Position numbers and translations under genes: made by a program. This document shows positions 8,402 through 16,617 of a stretch of DNA of 64,000 nucleotides, in pieces. The stretch lies in the NCBI GenBank assembly GCA_036556905.1, contig DATBIM010000094.1, forward strand, positions 62,001 to 126,000, in the 5' to 3' direction. Position 1 is the first letter of the stretch, and each line of letters begins with the position of its first letter. The notes beneath the pieces were generated by a model that saw nothing but the letters and a program-made list of their open reading frames with translations, searched no databases and had not been told where the DNA came from. The stretch comes from 40CM-4-69-5 sp036556905 (GTDB lineage Bacteria; Methylomirabilota; Methylomirabilia; Rokubacteriales; CSP1-6).

Positions 8402-9994
8402 TCAGGTGATCGTCACATTCCAGAACAGCGGCGCCGGGAACCTCAGCATGCCCTGCACCTTCCTGGTGAGCGCGTACGGCAGGGTCCACTGCCCCCACGG
8501 CACGTAGAGCACCTCGTCGAGGACGAGGCGCTGGATCTGATCGGCGATCTGCTTCTGTTTGGCCCGATCGGTGGCGCGCACCCAGTCGAGCCGGAGCTTC
8601 TCGATCTCGCCGTGCTCCGGCCAGCCGAACCAGGCGGTGGCTCCGGCGCCCGACACGCCCGCATGCACCGCCGGGTTGGCCACGTCGGCTCCCGTCCACC
8701 AGGTGTGGATGACGTTCCAGCCGCCCTGGGCCGGCGGGTCCTTCTTGGCGCGCCGAGCCAGGTTCGTGGACCAGTCCACCGCTTGCAGATCGACGGTGAA
8801 GCCGGCCTGCTGGAGCAGCTCGCGGGTGACCAGCGCCACCGCGCTCAGCGCCTGGATGTCGGTGACGTGGAGCACGACCACAGGCTTGCCGTCGTAGCCG
8901 GACTCCTTGACGAGCTGGCGGGCCCGGGCCAGGTCCTGCCTGGCCAGCCCCTCGGCGCCGGCCTTGGACTCGTAGGGCCCTCCGCACAAGAAGACCGCCG
9001 GGCAGGTCTGGAAATATTTCGGCACTCCCACCGCGGCCTGCAGGTACTTCTGCTGGTCCACCATGTGCACGAGAGCCTGGCGGGCCTTCTTGTTGTTGAA
9101 GGGCGGATGCAGGTGATTGGGGCGCAACCAGCCCTGCTGCCCGCGCGGATCGTAGACGAAGGTCGTGAGCTGCGGATTCTGCTCGACGCGGGGCACGAAA
9201 TCGACCGGGGGGTTCTCCCACCAGTCCACCTCGTTCTTCTCGAGCGCGGCACTGGCCGTGGTGGCGTCCGGGATATAGCGCCAGATCACCTTGTCCAGGT
9301 GGGCCACCTTGCCGCCGGTGGAGCCGCTGGGCTTTTCTTTGCGGGGCACGTAGTCGGGGTTGCGCACGTACACGACCTGGTTGCCCGGCTGCCATTCGTC
9401 CTTCACGAACCGGAAGGGACCCGAGCCGATGAACTCCTTGATCTGGTCGGAGTCGGGCGTGGCCGCCACGTGAGCCGGCATGATGAAGGGCACGTTGCTG
9501 GACGGCTTGCCCAGCGCCTCCAGCACGGGTCCGAAGCGCTCGGACAGCTCCAGGACGAAGGTCTTGCGGTCCTGCGGCGCGATCTTCGCCGTGTGGGCGG
9601 CCAGGAGCTTGCCGAACGGATCGCGCTTGGCCCAGCGCTTGATGGACTCCGTGCAGTCCTCGGCAGTGACCGGCTTGCCGTCGTGCCACTTGAGCCCGTC
9701 GCGCAGGGTGAAGGTCCAGCGCTTGCCGTCACTCGACACGCCGTGCTTGTCGATCATCTGAGGACGGATCTGGTCCTTCTCGTCGGTGCCGTACAGCGTG
9801 TCGTAGATCAGGTAGCTGTGGTTGCGGGTGATATAGGCGGTGGTCCAGATGGGGTCCAGGACCTTGAGGTCGGCGTGGGCGATGAACCGCATCGTCCCGC
9901 CCCGCTTCTGGGCATGCACGAAGGGCGCCCCGATCGTGACCGCCGCGGCGGCCGTCGACCCGGCCAGGAATCCGCGCCGCGTCAGCCCGCTCAC
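8402..9994 (-). CDS. Peptide-type ABC solute-binding protein (SBP_bac_5), Tat signal
   Basis: Periplasmic extracytoplasmic receptor of the DppA/OppA family, 530 residues. The N-terminus has a twin-arginine signal (LTRRGFLAG, then an Ala-rich hydrophobic stretch ending PFVHAQ), implying export in folded form. The mature part starts with a family-typical strand (GGTMRFIAHADLKVLDPIWTTAYITRNH split over the first 40 residues) and includes FTLRDGLKWHDGKPVTAEDC, the diagnostic SBP_bac_5 motif. It begins in a 4-nt overlap with the stop of the CDGSH gene and is followed after 2 nt by DppB. Ligand unknown. Confidence 0.93.
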   Translation of the reverse strand: MSGLTRRGFLAGSTAAAAVTIGAPFVHAQKRGGTMRFIAHADLKVLDPIWTTAYITRNHSYLIYDTLYGTDEKDQIRPQMIDKHGVSSDGKRWTFTLRDGLKWHDGKPVTAEDCTESIKRWAKRDPFGKLLAAHTAKIAPQDRKTFVLELSERFGPVLEALGKPSSNVPFIMPAHVAATPDSDQIKEFIGSGPFRFVKDEWQPGNQVVYVRNPDYVPRKEKPSGSTGGKVAHLDKVIWRYIPDATTASAALEKNEVDWWENPPVDFVPRVEQNPQLTTFVYDPRGQQGWLRPNHLHPPFNNKKARQALVHMVDQQKYLQAAVGVPKYFQTCPAVFLCGGPYESKAGAEGLARQDLARARQLVKESGYDGKPVVVLHVTDIQALSAVALVTRELLQQAGFTVDLQAVDWSTNLARRAKKDPPAQGGWNVIHTWWTGADVANPAVHAGVSGAGATAWFGWPEHGEIEKLRLDWVRATDRAKQKQIADQIQRLVLDEVLYVPWGQWTLPYALTRKVQGMLRFPAPLFWNVTIT

Positions 9995-10212
9995 GACTTC
10001 TTCTCCTGCGCCACGGCAGCCTCGGCGGCCTGGAAGCCGATCCGGCTGTGGGTGCCATCACAGAACGGCTTGGTGACCGAGCCGCCACAGCGGCACAGCG
10101 CGATGCGCGGCCGGCCCGTGGTGTCGACGCGGGCCCCCGTGGGATCGAAGATTTCCACGTCGCCTTCCACCAGGTAGGGGCCATTCGGGCGGCAGGTGAT
10201 CTTGACGGTCAT
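9991..10212 (-). CDS. CDGSH iron-sulfur domain protein
   Basis: Small protein of 73 residues with a complete CDGSH [2Fe-2S] site: Cys40, Cys42, Cys51 and His55 in CRCGGSVTKPFCDGTH, the 3Cys-1His pattern of mitoNEET-like proteins. The N-terminal half (ITCRPNGPYLVEGDVEIFDP) is the short beta-rich segment usual in bacterial members. A strong Shine-Dalgarno AAGGAGG lies 6 nt before the ATG, unlike the leaderless-looking divergent gene next door. It heads the importer operon by a 4-nt overlap; redox sensing or electron transfer is known for the family, but the link to transport is unclear. Confidence 0.92.
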   Translation of the reverse strand: MTVKITCRPNGPYLVEGDVEIFDPTGARVDTTGRPRIALCRCGGSVTKPFCDGTHSRIGFQAAEAAVAQEKKS

Positions 10213-10248
10213 CGTCGCCTCCTTGGAGGTGCTCGAATCGTGGCCGCT

Positions 10249-10281
10249 ACGATACCACGCGGCGGGCGTACACTAGCCCCC
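10249..10281. promoter_or_regulatory. Divergent promoters between CDGSH and selenoprotein genes
   Basis: On the plus strand TACACT (10269-10274) stands 7 nt before GTG 10282, giving an essentially leaderless start for the radical SAM gene. On the minus strand TATCGT (10254-10249) would give a leader of about 30 nt carrying AAGGAGG in front of the CDGSH ATG. No convincing -35 boxes. Confidence 0.45.
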
Positions 10282-11751
10282 GTGCGGGGGCCGGGAGACA
10301 TTCTGCTCGTCGCGTGCTACGAGCTCGGGCACCAGCCCCTGGCCGTGGCCTGGCCGGCGGCGTTTCTGGAATCGCGCGGGTATACGCCGGCGGTGATGGA
10401 CGTCTCCGTGGAGCCGTTCGATGCCGAGCGGGTGCGCCGGGCCTGCCTCGTGGCCATCTCGGTCCCGATGCACACCGCGCTTCGGCTGGGCACCACGGTG
10501 GCCCGGCGCGTACGGCAGATCAACCCCGCCGCCCACGTGTGCTTCTTCGGTCTCTACGCCACGCTCAACGCCGACTATCTCCTGTCCCACGGCGCCGACT
10601 CCGTGCTGGGTGGCGAAGTCGAGGGAGCGCTCGTCGAGCTGGTCGAGCGGCTCGAGCGCGAGGCCGGTGCCGGGGCGACGGTCTCGGGGGCCTCGCTCCG
10701 ACCCCACCAGTCCGGCGCCACGCCACCGCTCATGCATGCGCCGCGGCTCGAGAAGCTGAGCTTCCCGGTGCCCAGCCGCGCGAAGCTGCCGGCGCTGAAA
10801 GAGTATGCCCATCTGGAGCGGGAGGGTCGGCGCGAACTCGTCGGGTACGTGGAGGCGAGCCGAGGTTGCAGACATCTGTGCCGGCACTGCCCCATCCCGC
10901 CCGTCTACGGCGGACGCTTCTTCGTGGTTCCCGCCGAGGTCGTGCTCGCCGACGTCCGTCAGCTCGTCGGCGCGGGCGCCCGCCATGTGACCTTCGGCGA
11001 CCCCGACTTCCTCAACGGCCCCCGTCACGCGATGACCGTGGCCCGCGCGCTGCACCAGGAGTTCCCCGACCTCACCTTCGACTTCACCGCCAAAGTGGAG
11101 CACCTGCTGCGCCATCGGGCGCTCCTGCCCGAGCTGGCGGCGCTCGGCGCCATCTTCGTCGTCTCGGCCGTCGAATCCCTGAGCGATACGGTGCTGGCCA
11201 ATCTGGCCAAGGGGCACACGCGCGCAGATGTCACCACGGTGCTCGGGGCCGTTCGGGCGGCCGGCATCGCCTTCCGCCCGACCTGGGTGCCGTTCACCCC
11301 CTGGGCCACGCTCGAGGACTACCGCGAGCTGCTGGCGTTCATCGCGGACGAGGGCTTGATCGACCACGTGGATGCTGTCCAGTATTCGATCCGGCTCCTG
11401 GTGCCGCCAGGCTCGCTGCTCCTCGACAGCCTGGCCATGCGACCCCACCTGGGGCCTCTCGTCGAGGACGGCTTCTACTACCGCTGGACTCACCCCGATC
11501 CTCGCGTGGACCAGCTTCAAGAAGCCGTCGGACGGACGGTGGCCGAAGCGGCCGACCGGCGCGAGGACCCTGCGGTGACGTTCGCGCGCATCCGCGCGCT
11601 CGCCGACGCCACGGCCGGGCTGGCAGCGCGCCCGGCCCCGCCACCCCCGGCCTCCGACCGGGTCCGGCCGCCACGACTCACCGAACCCTGGTTCTGCTGA
11701 GCAGAGCCGACCGAGGGCCAGGTGGCCCTCGCCGATCGGGTCGGGCCGTAA
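10282..11751 (+). CDS. B12-binding radical SAM selenoprotein, CUAEP-tail family (UGA 11698-11700 read as Sec)
   Basis: Radical SAM enzyme with an N-terminal cobalamin-binding-like half (about 1-150; ILLVACYELGHQPLAVA, a conserved GGEVEGALVELV) and a radical SAM core with the [4Fe-4S] cysteines Cys196, Cys200 and Cys203 (CRHLCRHC). Read conventionally, the gene stops after ...LTEPWFC at 11700. That stop is UGA and the frame continues AEPTEGQVALADRVGP to TAA at 11749-11751, so the tail reads C-U-A-E-P with Cys472 and Sec473. This is the signature of the family I recall as CUAEP/CCAEP-tail radical SAM (seleno)proteins; the encoded product is 489 residues. A SECIS-like hairpin follows the UGA. 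The GTG start sits 7 nt behind a -10 (TACACT). It leads a run with NifU-like, ATP-grasp and RidA genes. The reaction is unknown. Confidence 0.9.
11701..11740 (+). promoter_or_regulatory. Bacterial SECIS element
   Basis: Directly 3' of the in-frame UGA: an 8-bp perfect stem CGAGGGCC (11712-11719) / GGCCCTCG (11724-11731) closed by the tetraloop AGGT, with a possible lower stem CCGA (11707-11710) / TCGG (11736-11739) across an asymmetric internal loop. The loop begins 19 nt after the UGA and has G as its second base, fitting what is known of bacterial SECIS geometry. The SelB contact is inferred. Confidence 0.8.
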
Positions 11752-11784
11752 GAAATTTGGTAGGATACGGGCTGAGGTGACGCC

Positions 11785-12087
11785 ATGAGCACGGAAAACC
11801 AGGAACAGAGCCCGGACCTCAAGACCCGCGTGCAGGAGTTGATCGACACGATGATCAACCCGGCCGTGGCCGGTCACGGCGGCTATGTGGAGCTCATCGA
11901 CGTCCAGGACAGCCGCGTCTATCTCCAGATGGGGGGGGGCTGCCAGGGCTGCGGGGCCGCGGATATCACGCTGAAGGCCGGCATCGAGCGGCTCCTCAAG
12001 GAGGAGCTCCCGGAGATCGTCGAGGTCCTCGACACCACGGACCACGCCTCCGGCTCCAACCCCTACTACGCCGCCGGCAAGGCGTAG
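11785..12087 (+). CDS. NifU-type Fe-S scaffold domain protein
   Basis: Protein of 100 residues consisting of the NifU C-terminal (NFU) domain, which holds and hands on Fe-S clusters. The CxxC is Cys53-Cys56 in GGGCQGCGAADITLKAGIE, and the helix preceding it has the conserved NPAVAGHGGYVELID pattern. A Shine-Dalgarno-like GAGGTGA precedes the ATG, and TAGGAT (11761-11766) could be a -10, so it may be transcribed both with the selenoprotein gene (33 nt upstream) and alone. It could serve the radical SAM enzyme's cluster, which is inference from position. Confidence 0.9.
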   Translation: MSTENQEQSPDLKTRVQELIDTMINPAVAGHGGYVELIDVQDSRVYLQMGGGCQGCGAADITLKAGIERLLKEELPEIVEVLDTTDHASGSNPYYAAGKA

Positions 12088-12124
12088 TCTCCAGAGGGAC
12101 CAGAGCGGGCCCCTCTCGCATCGT

Positions 12125-13354
12125 ATGGCCCGGCTCCTGCTGCTGCTGCCGACCCGGACCTACCGGACGGAAGCCTTCGTCGACGCCGCGCGCAAGCTCG
12201 GCGTCGATCTCGTTTGTGCCTCTGAGCGGCCCAGCACGCTCGAGGAGCTCTCGCCGGACAGCCTGCTGACGCTGGACTTCAACGATCCCGACTCGGCGAC
12301 GAAGACGGTGGCCGAATGGGCTCGACGCCGCCCCCTCGACGCGGTCGTCGGTGTCGATGACCTCACCGCCACCGCCGCCGCCGCGATCGCCGAACGTCTC
12401 GGACTCCGAGCGAATCCCGTGGCCGCGGTGGCGGCGGCGCGGAACAAGTACGAGATGCGCCAGTGCCTGGCCGCGGCGGGGGTGCCCGTGCCCCGCTTCC
12501 GGCGCATCGCTCTCAGCGAGGATCCTTTCACGGCCGCCCGCGGGGTCGGGTTCCCCTGCGTCCTCAAGCCGCTGGCGCTGTCGGCCAGCCGCGGCGTGAT
12601 CCGCGCCAACACGGTGGACCAGTTCATCGCGGCGTTTCGTCGGATCGCCGCCATCCTGCGGCGCGACGACGTCACGGTCAGCGGCGACGCCGCCGCGTTT
12701 CTCCTGGCCGAGCAATACATCCCCGGCCTGGAGGTGGCCCTGGAAGGGTTGCTCGAGGCGGGCGCCCTGCGCACCCTGGCGCTCTTCGACAAGCCCGATC
12801 CCCTCGAGGGGCCCTTCTTCGAGGAGACGATCTACGTGACACCCTCGCGCCTGCCCGATAGCGTGCAGCACCGGATCTCCGCGGTGGCTGCCGACGCCTG
12901 CGCCGCGCTGGGGCTCACCGAGGGACCGGTGCACGCCGAGCTGCGCGTCAATGACGACGGCCCCTGGGTCATCGAGGTCGCCGCCCGCTCCATCGGTGGC
13001 CTCTGCTCGCGCGCGCTGCGCTTCGGCACCGGGATGAGCCTGGAGGAGCTGATCCTGCGACACGCGCTGGGTTGGCCGATCGACTCCCTCGTCCGCGAGC
13101 GGCGTCCCGCCGGGGTCATGATGATTCCGATTCCCCGGGCCGGACGGCTCGGGGCCGTTCACGGCCACGAGCGCGCCAGCGGCGTGGAGGGCATCGAGGA
13201 GGTAGCCATCACCGCCCACATCGGCCAGGAGCTGGTGCCCTTGCCCGAAGGCTGGCAGTATCTCGGCTTCATCTTCGCGCGGGCTGACACGCCGGACGGA
13301 GTCGAGAAGGCGTTGCGCGAAGCCCACGCTCACCTGCGCTTCGAGATCACCTAG
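12125..13354 (+). CDS. ATP-grasp domain protein (carboxylate-amine ligase type)
   Basis: 409-residue ATP-grasp protein. The N-terminal third is a Rossmann-like pre-ATP-grasp domain (LLLLLPTRTYRTEAFVDAAR; DAVVGVDDLTATAAAAIAERLGL). The central part has the nucleotide-binding PCVLKPLALSASRGV and the metal/ATP segment VHAELRVNDDGPWVIEVAARSIGG. A C-terminal domain with hydrophobic strands follows. The fold class activates a carboxylate as acyl phosphate and joins it to an amine or thiol, as in PurK, carbamoyl-phosphate synthase and many dipeptide ligases; the substrate here is unknown. It begins 37 nt after the NifU gene with no obvious Shine-Dalgarno sequence. Confidence 0.88.
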   Translation: MARLLLLLPTRTYRTEAFVDAARKLGVDLVCASERPSTLEELSPDSLLTLDFNDPDSATKTVAEWARRRPLDAVVGVDDLTATAAAAIAERLGLRANPVAAVAAARNKYEMRQCLAAAGVPVPRFRRIALSEDPFTAARGVGFPCVLKPLALSASRGVIRANTVDQFIAAFRRIAAILRRDDVTVSGDAAAFLLAEQYIPGLEVALEGLLEAGALRTLALFDKPDPLEGPFFEETIYVTPSRLPDSVQHRISAVAADACAALGLTEGPVHAELRVNDDGPWVIEVAARSIGGLCSRALRFGTGMSLEELILRHALGWPIDSLVRERRPAGVMMIPIPRAGRLGAVHGHERASGVEGIEEVAITAHIGQELVPLPEGWQYLGFIFARADTPDGVEKALREAHAHLRFEIT

Positions 13355-13397
13355 CCCTTCCGCAGCGAACGACCCGCAGACCAGGAGGACAGGTCAA

Positions 13398-13790
13398 ATG
13401 GCGACGATCGACAAGTACTGCGCCCCCGGCGTCTACGATCCACCGGGATACAGCCAGGCCATCAAGGTGACGGGGGCCCAGGCCGTGCTCTTCCTGGCCG
13501 GCCAGGTCGCCTACGACAAGGACGGCAGCGTGAAGCACCGCGGCGATTTCACGGGCCAGGCGCGCGAGGTGTTCCGCGCCATCAAGGCGCTGGTGGAGGC
13601 CGGGGGCGGCTCGCTGAACAACGTGGTCAAGCTCAACACCTACGTCACCGACGCCCGCTACCGCCCGGAGTTCCGTGCCGTCCGCGACGAGTTCTTCGGC
13701 GCCAAGGGCCCGGCCTCCACGCTCGTCGAGATAAGCGCGCTGGCCCATCCCGACTATCTCATCGAGATCGAGGCGATCGCCGTGATCTGA
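13398..13790 (+). CDS. RidA/YjgF family protein
   Basis: 130-residue RidA-fold protein. Members hydrolyse reactive enamine/imine intermediates from PLP enzymes or carry out related deaminations in catabolic pathways. Family segments seen are PPGYSQAIKV near the N-terminus, the long helix with GQAREVFRAIKALVEAGGGSLNNVVKLNTYV, and the strand with the C-terminal LVEISALAHPDYLIEIEAIAVI. The usual catalytic Arg (in R-x-x-E-F-R-A-V) is present in YRPEFRAVRDEFF. It has a clear Shine-Dalgarno AGGAGGACA 9 nt ahead of the ATG, and closes the plus-strand run that starts with the selenoprotein gene. Confidence 0.93.
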   Translation: MATIDKYCAPGVYDPPGYSQAIKVTGAQAVLFLAGQVAYDKDGSVKHRGDFTGQAREVFRAIKALVEAGGGSLNNVVKLNTYVTDARYRPEFRAVRDEFFGAKGPASTLVEISALAHPDYLIEIEAIAVI

Positions 13791-13835
13791 GCCCCAGCCC
13801 GGGCGATGGCCGGGGCCAGGCCTGCCCGATCGCGC

Positions 13836-15191
13836 TCAGGCGGTCTGGCTGCGGGTCCCCGGCCGCACGTAGACGAGGCTGGTGCTCCGCTTGTTGCGCA
13901 GGGCCCCCGAGGGCAGGGCCAGCGAGCCCAGCGGAATCTGGGCCAGAAACACCGGCGCCAGCGGGTTGGTGACGTCGAAAGCGCTGGCCACCGCCTGTCC
14001 GGCGTTGGTGGTGCCGATCGGCTCGTCCTGCTCGTGCGCGACGTACAGCAAGGTGTTGGCCGGGTTAGTCCACAGCCCGTGGGCCTCCCGGCCGCGACTG
14101 AAGAACGCGCCGGCGAGCTTGCGCGACCCGGGCGGGCCGCTGCGATCCACGATGGCGATCCGGCTGGAAGCGGCCTCGCCCGGGCCCCGATCATCCACCC
14201 GGGCCTGGCTCACGTAGACGACTTTGGCCCGCGCGTTCTCGACGAACTCCAGGTGGTTCGGCTGGGCCTGGGCCCCCAGCGCCAGCGTCTCGATGAGCGC
14301 GTGCGGCCCGCGCGCGCTTCGCACGGAGACGCGGTCGGCGAGCGTGTGGGTGAGCCAGAGCTCGGCGCCGTCGGGGGACGTCTTGAGGAACGGCGTGAAC
14401 CCCGGCGGGTCTTCCGCGCTGATATCCAGGGTCGTGAGGTGCGAGGGCCGCGAGCGGCCCTGCGCGTCGGGATTGACGAAGAGCACATCGACCCGGGCCG
14501 CCTTTTGACTGGCCACGAATGCCAGGCCGCCATCGGCGGAGAACCACACGTGCGAGGGGCCATTCAGCGTGACCACGAGCGCCCGGAGGGCCCCGGGGTT
14601 GCCCTTCAGCGCGGCCTCGACGTCGATGATGGCCACCCGGTCCTCGCCGCGCAGGGTCACCCAGAGCTCCCGGCCGTTGCGGCTGAACGTCGACCCGCAC
14701 GGCTCGCGCCCGACCAGGATCCCGCTGCTCACGCGCTCGGGGTTCGAGGTGGGTCCCGCCTGAGGGTTGGGCGTATTGCCGATGACCCGCCGGCCCACCA
14801 CGTCGATGAAGTAGACGTTGTTCGAGCCCCGACCCACCGTGGCCAGCACCCGGTTGTCGGGTGAGGGGGCCAGGCCGCGAAGCCCGATGGCGCCCCGATA
14901 GAGCGGCTTGTGGATCATGGCCGCGTGGGGCGAGGCCACGCCCCCGTCGGCGAAGCGGAACGGCGGGCGCGGGTCCTCGTCGAAGCTCGTCAGGTTGATC
15001 GTGGTCTCCACAGTGTTGGTCCGCGGGTCGAGCACGGAGATCGTGTTCGAGTCGCCGTTGGCGATGAACACGCGATCCTGAGGCTCGACCGCGGCGGCCT
15101 GCGCCTGGGCGTGGGCGGGAGGACGGCCCGTCGCGAAGGCCAGCGCGCCGACCGTGCCCAGCGAGAGGATCTCTCTACGCGACATCTCCAT
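13836..15191 (-). CDS. Secreted YVTN-type beta-propeller protein, Tat signal
   Basis: 451 residues with a twin-arginine-type signal (MSRREILSLGTVGALAFATG, then PPAHAQ) and a propeller of YVTN/NHL-like repeats: RVFIANGDSNTISVLDPRTNTVETTI is the first blade and similar blades recur (SPDNRVLATVGRGSNNVYFIDV; NGRELWVTLRGEDRVAIIDV; NTLLYVAHEQDEP). No catalytic residue set stands out, so it may be a periplasmic binding or scaffold protein. Two in-frame ATGs at 15191 and 15185 precede the RR motif; the first is used. It follows the AMP-ligase gene by 16 nt and ends facing the RidA gene. Confidence 0.82.
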   Translation of the reverse strand: MEMSRREILSLGTVGALAFATGRPPAHAQAQAAAVEPQDRVFIANGDSNTISVLDPRTNTVETTINLTSFDEDPRPPFRFADGGVASPHAAMIHKPLYRGAIGLRGLAPSPDNRVLATVGRGSNNVYFIDVVGRRVIGNTPNPQAGPTSNPERVSSGILVGREPCGSTFSRNGRELWVTLRGEDRVAIIDVEAALKGNPGALRALVVTLNGPSHVWFSADGGLAFVASQKAARVDVLFVNPDAQGRSRPSHLTTLDISAEDPPGFTPFLKTSPDGAELWLTHTLADRVSVRSARGPHALIETLALGAQAQPNHLEFVENARAKVVYVSQARVDDRGPGEAASSRIAIVDRSGPPGSRKLAGAFFSRGREAHGLWTNPANTLLYVAHEQDEPIGTTNAGQAVASAFDVTNPLAPVFLAQIPLGSLALPSGALRNKRSTSLVYVRPGTRSQTA

Positions 15192-15207
15192 GCGTGGGGT
15201 CTCCTCG

Positions 15208-16611
15208 TCAGGTCTGTCCGAGTAGCCGCGACTTGAGCACCTTGCCCGTGGAGGCCCGTGGCAGGTGATCGACGATCGTGATGCGCCGGGGATACTTGAA
15301 GCCGGCCAGGCGCTCGCGACACCAGGCGACGAGGGCCTGTGGGTCCTCGCGCGCCCCCGGCCGCAACGCCACGAAGGCCACGACCTCCTCGCCCAGCTCG
15401 GTGTGGGGGACGCCGACGACGGCGGCCTCGGCGACCGCGGGGTGAGCGTGCAGGACGGCTTCGACCTCCGGAGGGGACACGGAGTAGCCGCCACGCAGGA
15501 TCCGCTCGCGCTTGCGTCCCTCGATGCTCACGTAGCCGTCGGCCCGGAGGATCGCAAGGTCGCCGGTCTTGAACCAGCCGCCGGCGAGCACCGCCGTTGT
15601 TTCCTCGGGCGCACCCAGGTAGCCGTCCATGACCGACGGGGAGCGGATCCAGAGCTCCCCGACGGCGCCGGCGGGCAGCGCCCGCCCATCGTCGTCCGTG
15701 ATGCAGACTTCCACGCCGGGCACGGGACGGCCGATGGCCTCGGGCAGGTCCGTGGGATCGGCGGCGCGATAGGAGATGGGGCGGAACAGCTCGGTCATGC
15801 CGTAGCCGCGCAGGATCCGCACTCCCGTCCGCGCGCGCCACTCACGGGCGAGCGCCCACGAGCAGGGCGCCGCGCCCGACACGCACAGGCGCAGGCTGCC
15901 CAGGTCGCCCGGGGCCAGGCCCGGGAGGTCGAGCACCCGACGGAACATGGTCGCCACGCCGGGGAACACCGTGACCTGCCGGCGCCGGATCGCCGCTACC
16001 GCCTCGTCGGGCGCGAACCGCTCCAGGAGCACCGCCACGGCGCCGGTCAGCAGGGGCGCCAGCAAGGCCCCGTTGAGGCCGAACGAATGCGACAGCGGCA
16101 GCGCCGCCAGCACGACATCAGCGGGCCCGAGCCCCATCACCGGCTCCGCCCACGCCTGCACTGCCGCGCGCAGGGCATCGTGCGAGAGCATGGCGCCCTT
16201 GGGGACACCGGTCGAGCCCGACGTGTACAGGATGAGCGCAGGGTGGTCCACGGCGGCCGCGCTGTCCCATTCGGCTTCGTCCCCCACCACCTCGTGGGCA
16301 ATGACTCGAGGGCGCAAGTCTCCGAGGACCACCTGCCGCTCCTGGGCCGTGAGCAGGGGATCGAGCGGCACCACCGTGACGCCGAGCTTGAGCCCACCCA
16401 GCAGCGCGACGGCGAACGGCCAGCGATTGGGGATGCTCAGCGCCACCCGCTCGCCCGCCCGCACGCCCTGATGGCTGAGGAAGCGGGCGAACCCGTTGGC
16501 CTGGCGATCGAGCCTTCGGTACGTGAGCAGGCCGCCCTCCCACAGCACCGCGGGCGCGTCGGGAGCGCGGCGAGCGACGGCCTCCAGGAGGCGGACGAAG
16601 TTCTCCGCCAC
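15208..16611 (-). CDS. AMP-dependent acyl-CoA synthetase/ligase
   Basis: ANL-superfamily ligase of 467 residues. Motif A3 is LILYTSGSTGVPKGAM, A5 is GYGMTEL, A7 is ELWIRSPSVMDGY..GWFKTGDLA, A8 is the hinge GYVSIEGRKRERILRGGYSVSP, and the catalytic lysine is in PRASTGKVLKSRL at the C-terminus. It is somewhat short (usual 500-560). It forms acyl-AMP and then acyl-CoA from a carboxylic acid. It starts with GTG 6 nt after the UbiD stop, so UbiD and this ligase are likely co-expressed in handling an aromatic or unsaturated acid; the precise substrate is not evident. Confidence 0.9.
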   Translation of the reverse strand: MAENFVRLLEAVARRAPDAPAVLWEGGLLTYRRLDRQANGFARFLSHQGVRAGERVALSIPNRWPFAVALLGGLKLGVTVVPLDPLLTAQERQVVLGDLRPRVIAHEVVGDEAEWDSAAAVDHPALILYTSGSTGVPKGAMLSHDALRAAVQAWAEPVMGLGPADVVLAALPLSHSFGLNGALLAPLLTGAVAVLLERFAPDEAVAAIRRRQVTVFPGVATMFRRVLDLPGLAPGDLGSLRLCVSGAAPCSWALAREWRARTGVRILRGYGMTELFRPISYRAADPTDLPEAIGRPVPGVEVCITDDDGRALPAGAVGELWIRSPSVMDGYLGAPEETTAVLAGGWFKTGDLAILRADGYVSIEGRKRERILRGGYSVSPPEVEAVLHAHPAVAEAAVVGVPHTELGEEVVAFVALRPGAREDPQALVAWCRERLAGFKYPRRITIVDHLPRASTGKVLKSRLLGQT

Positions 16612-16617
16612 GGCCGG

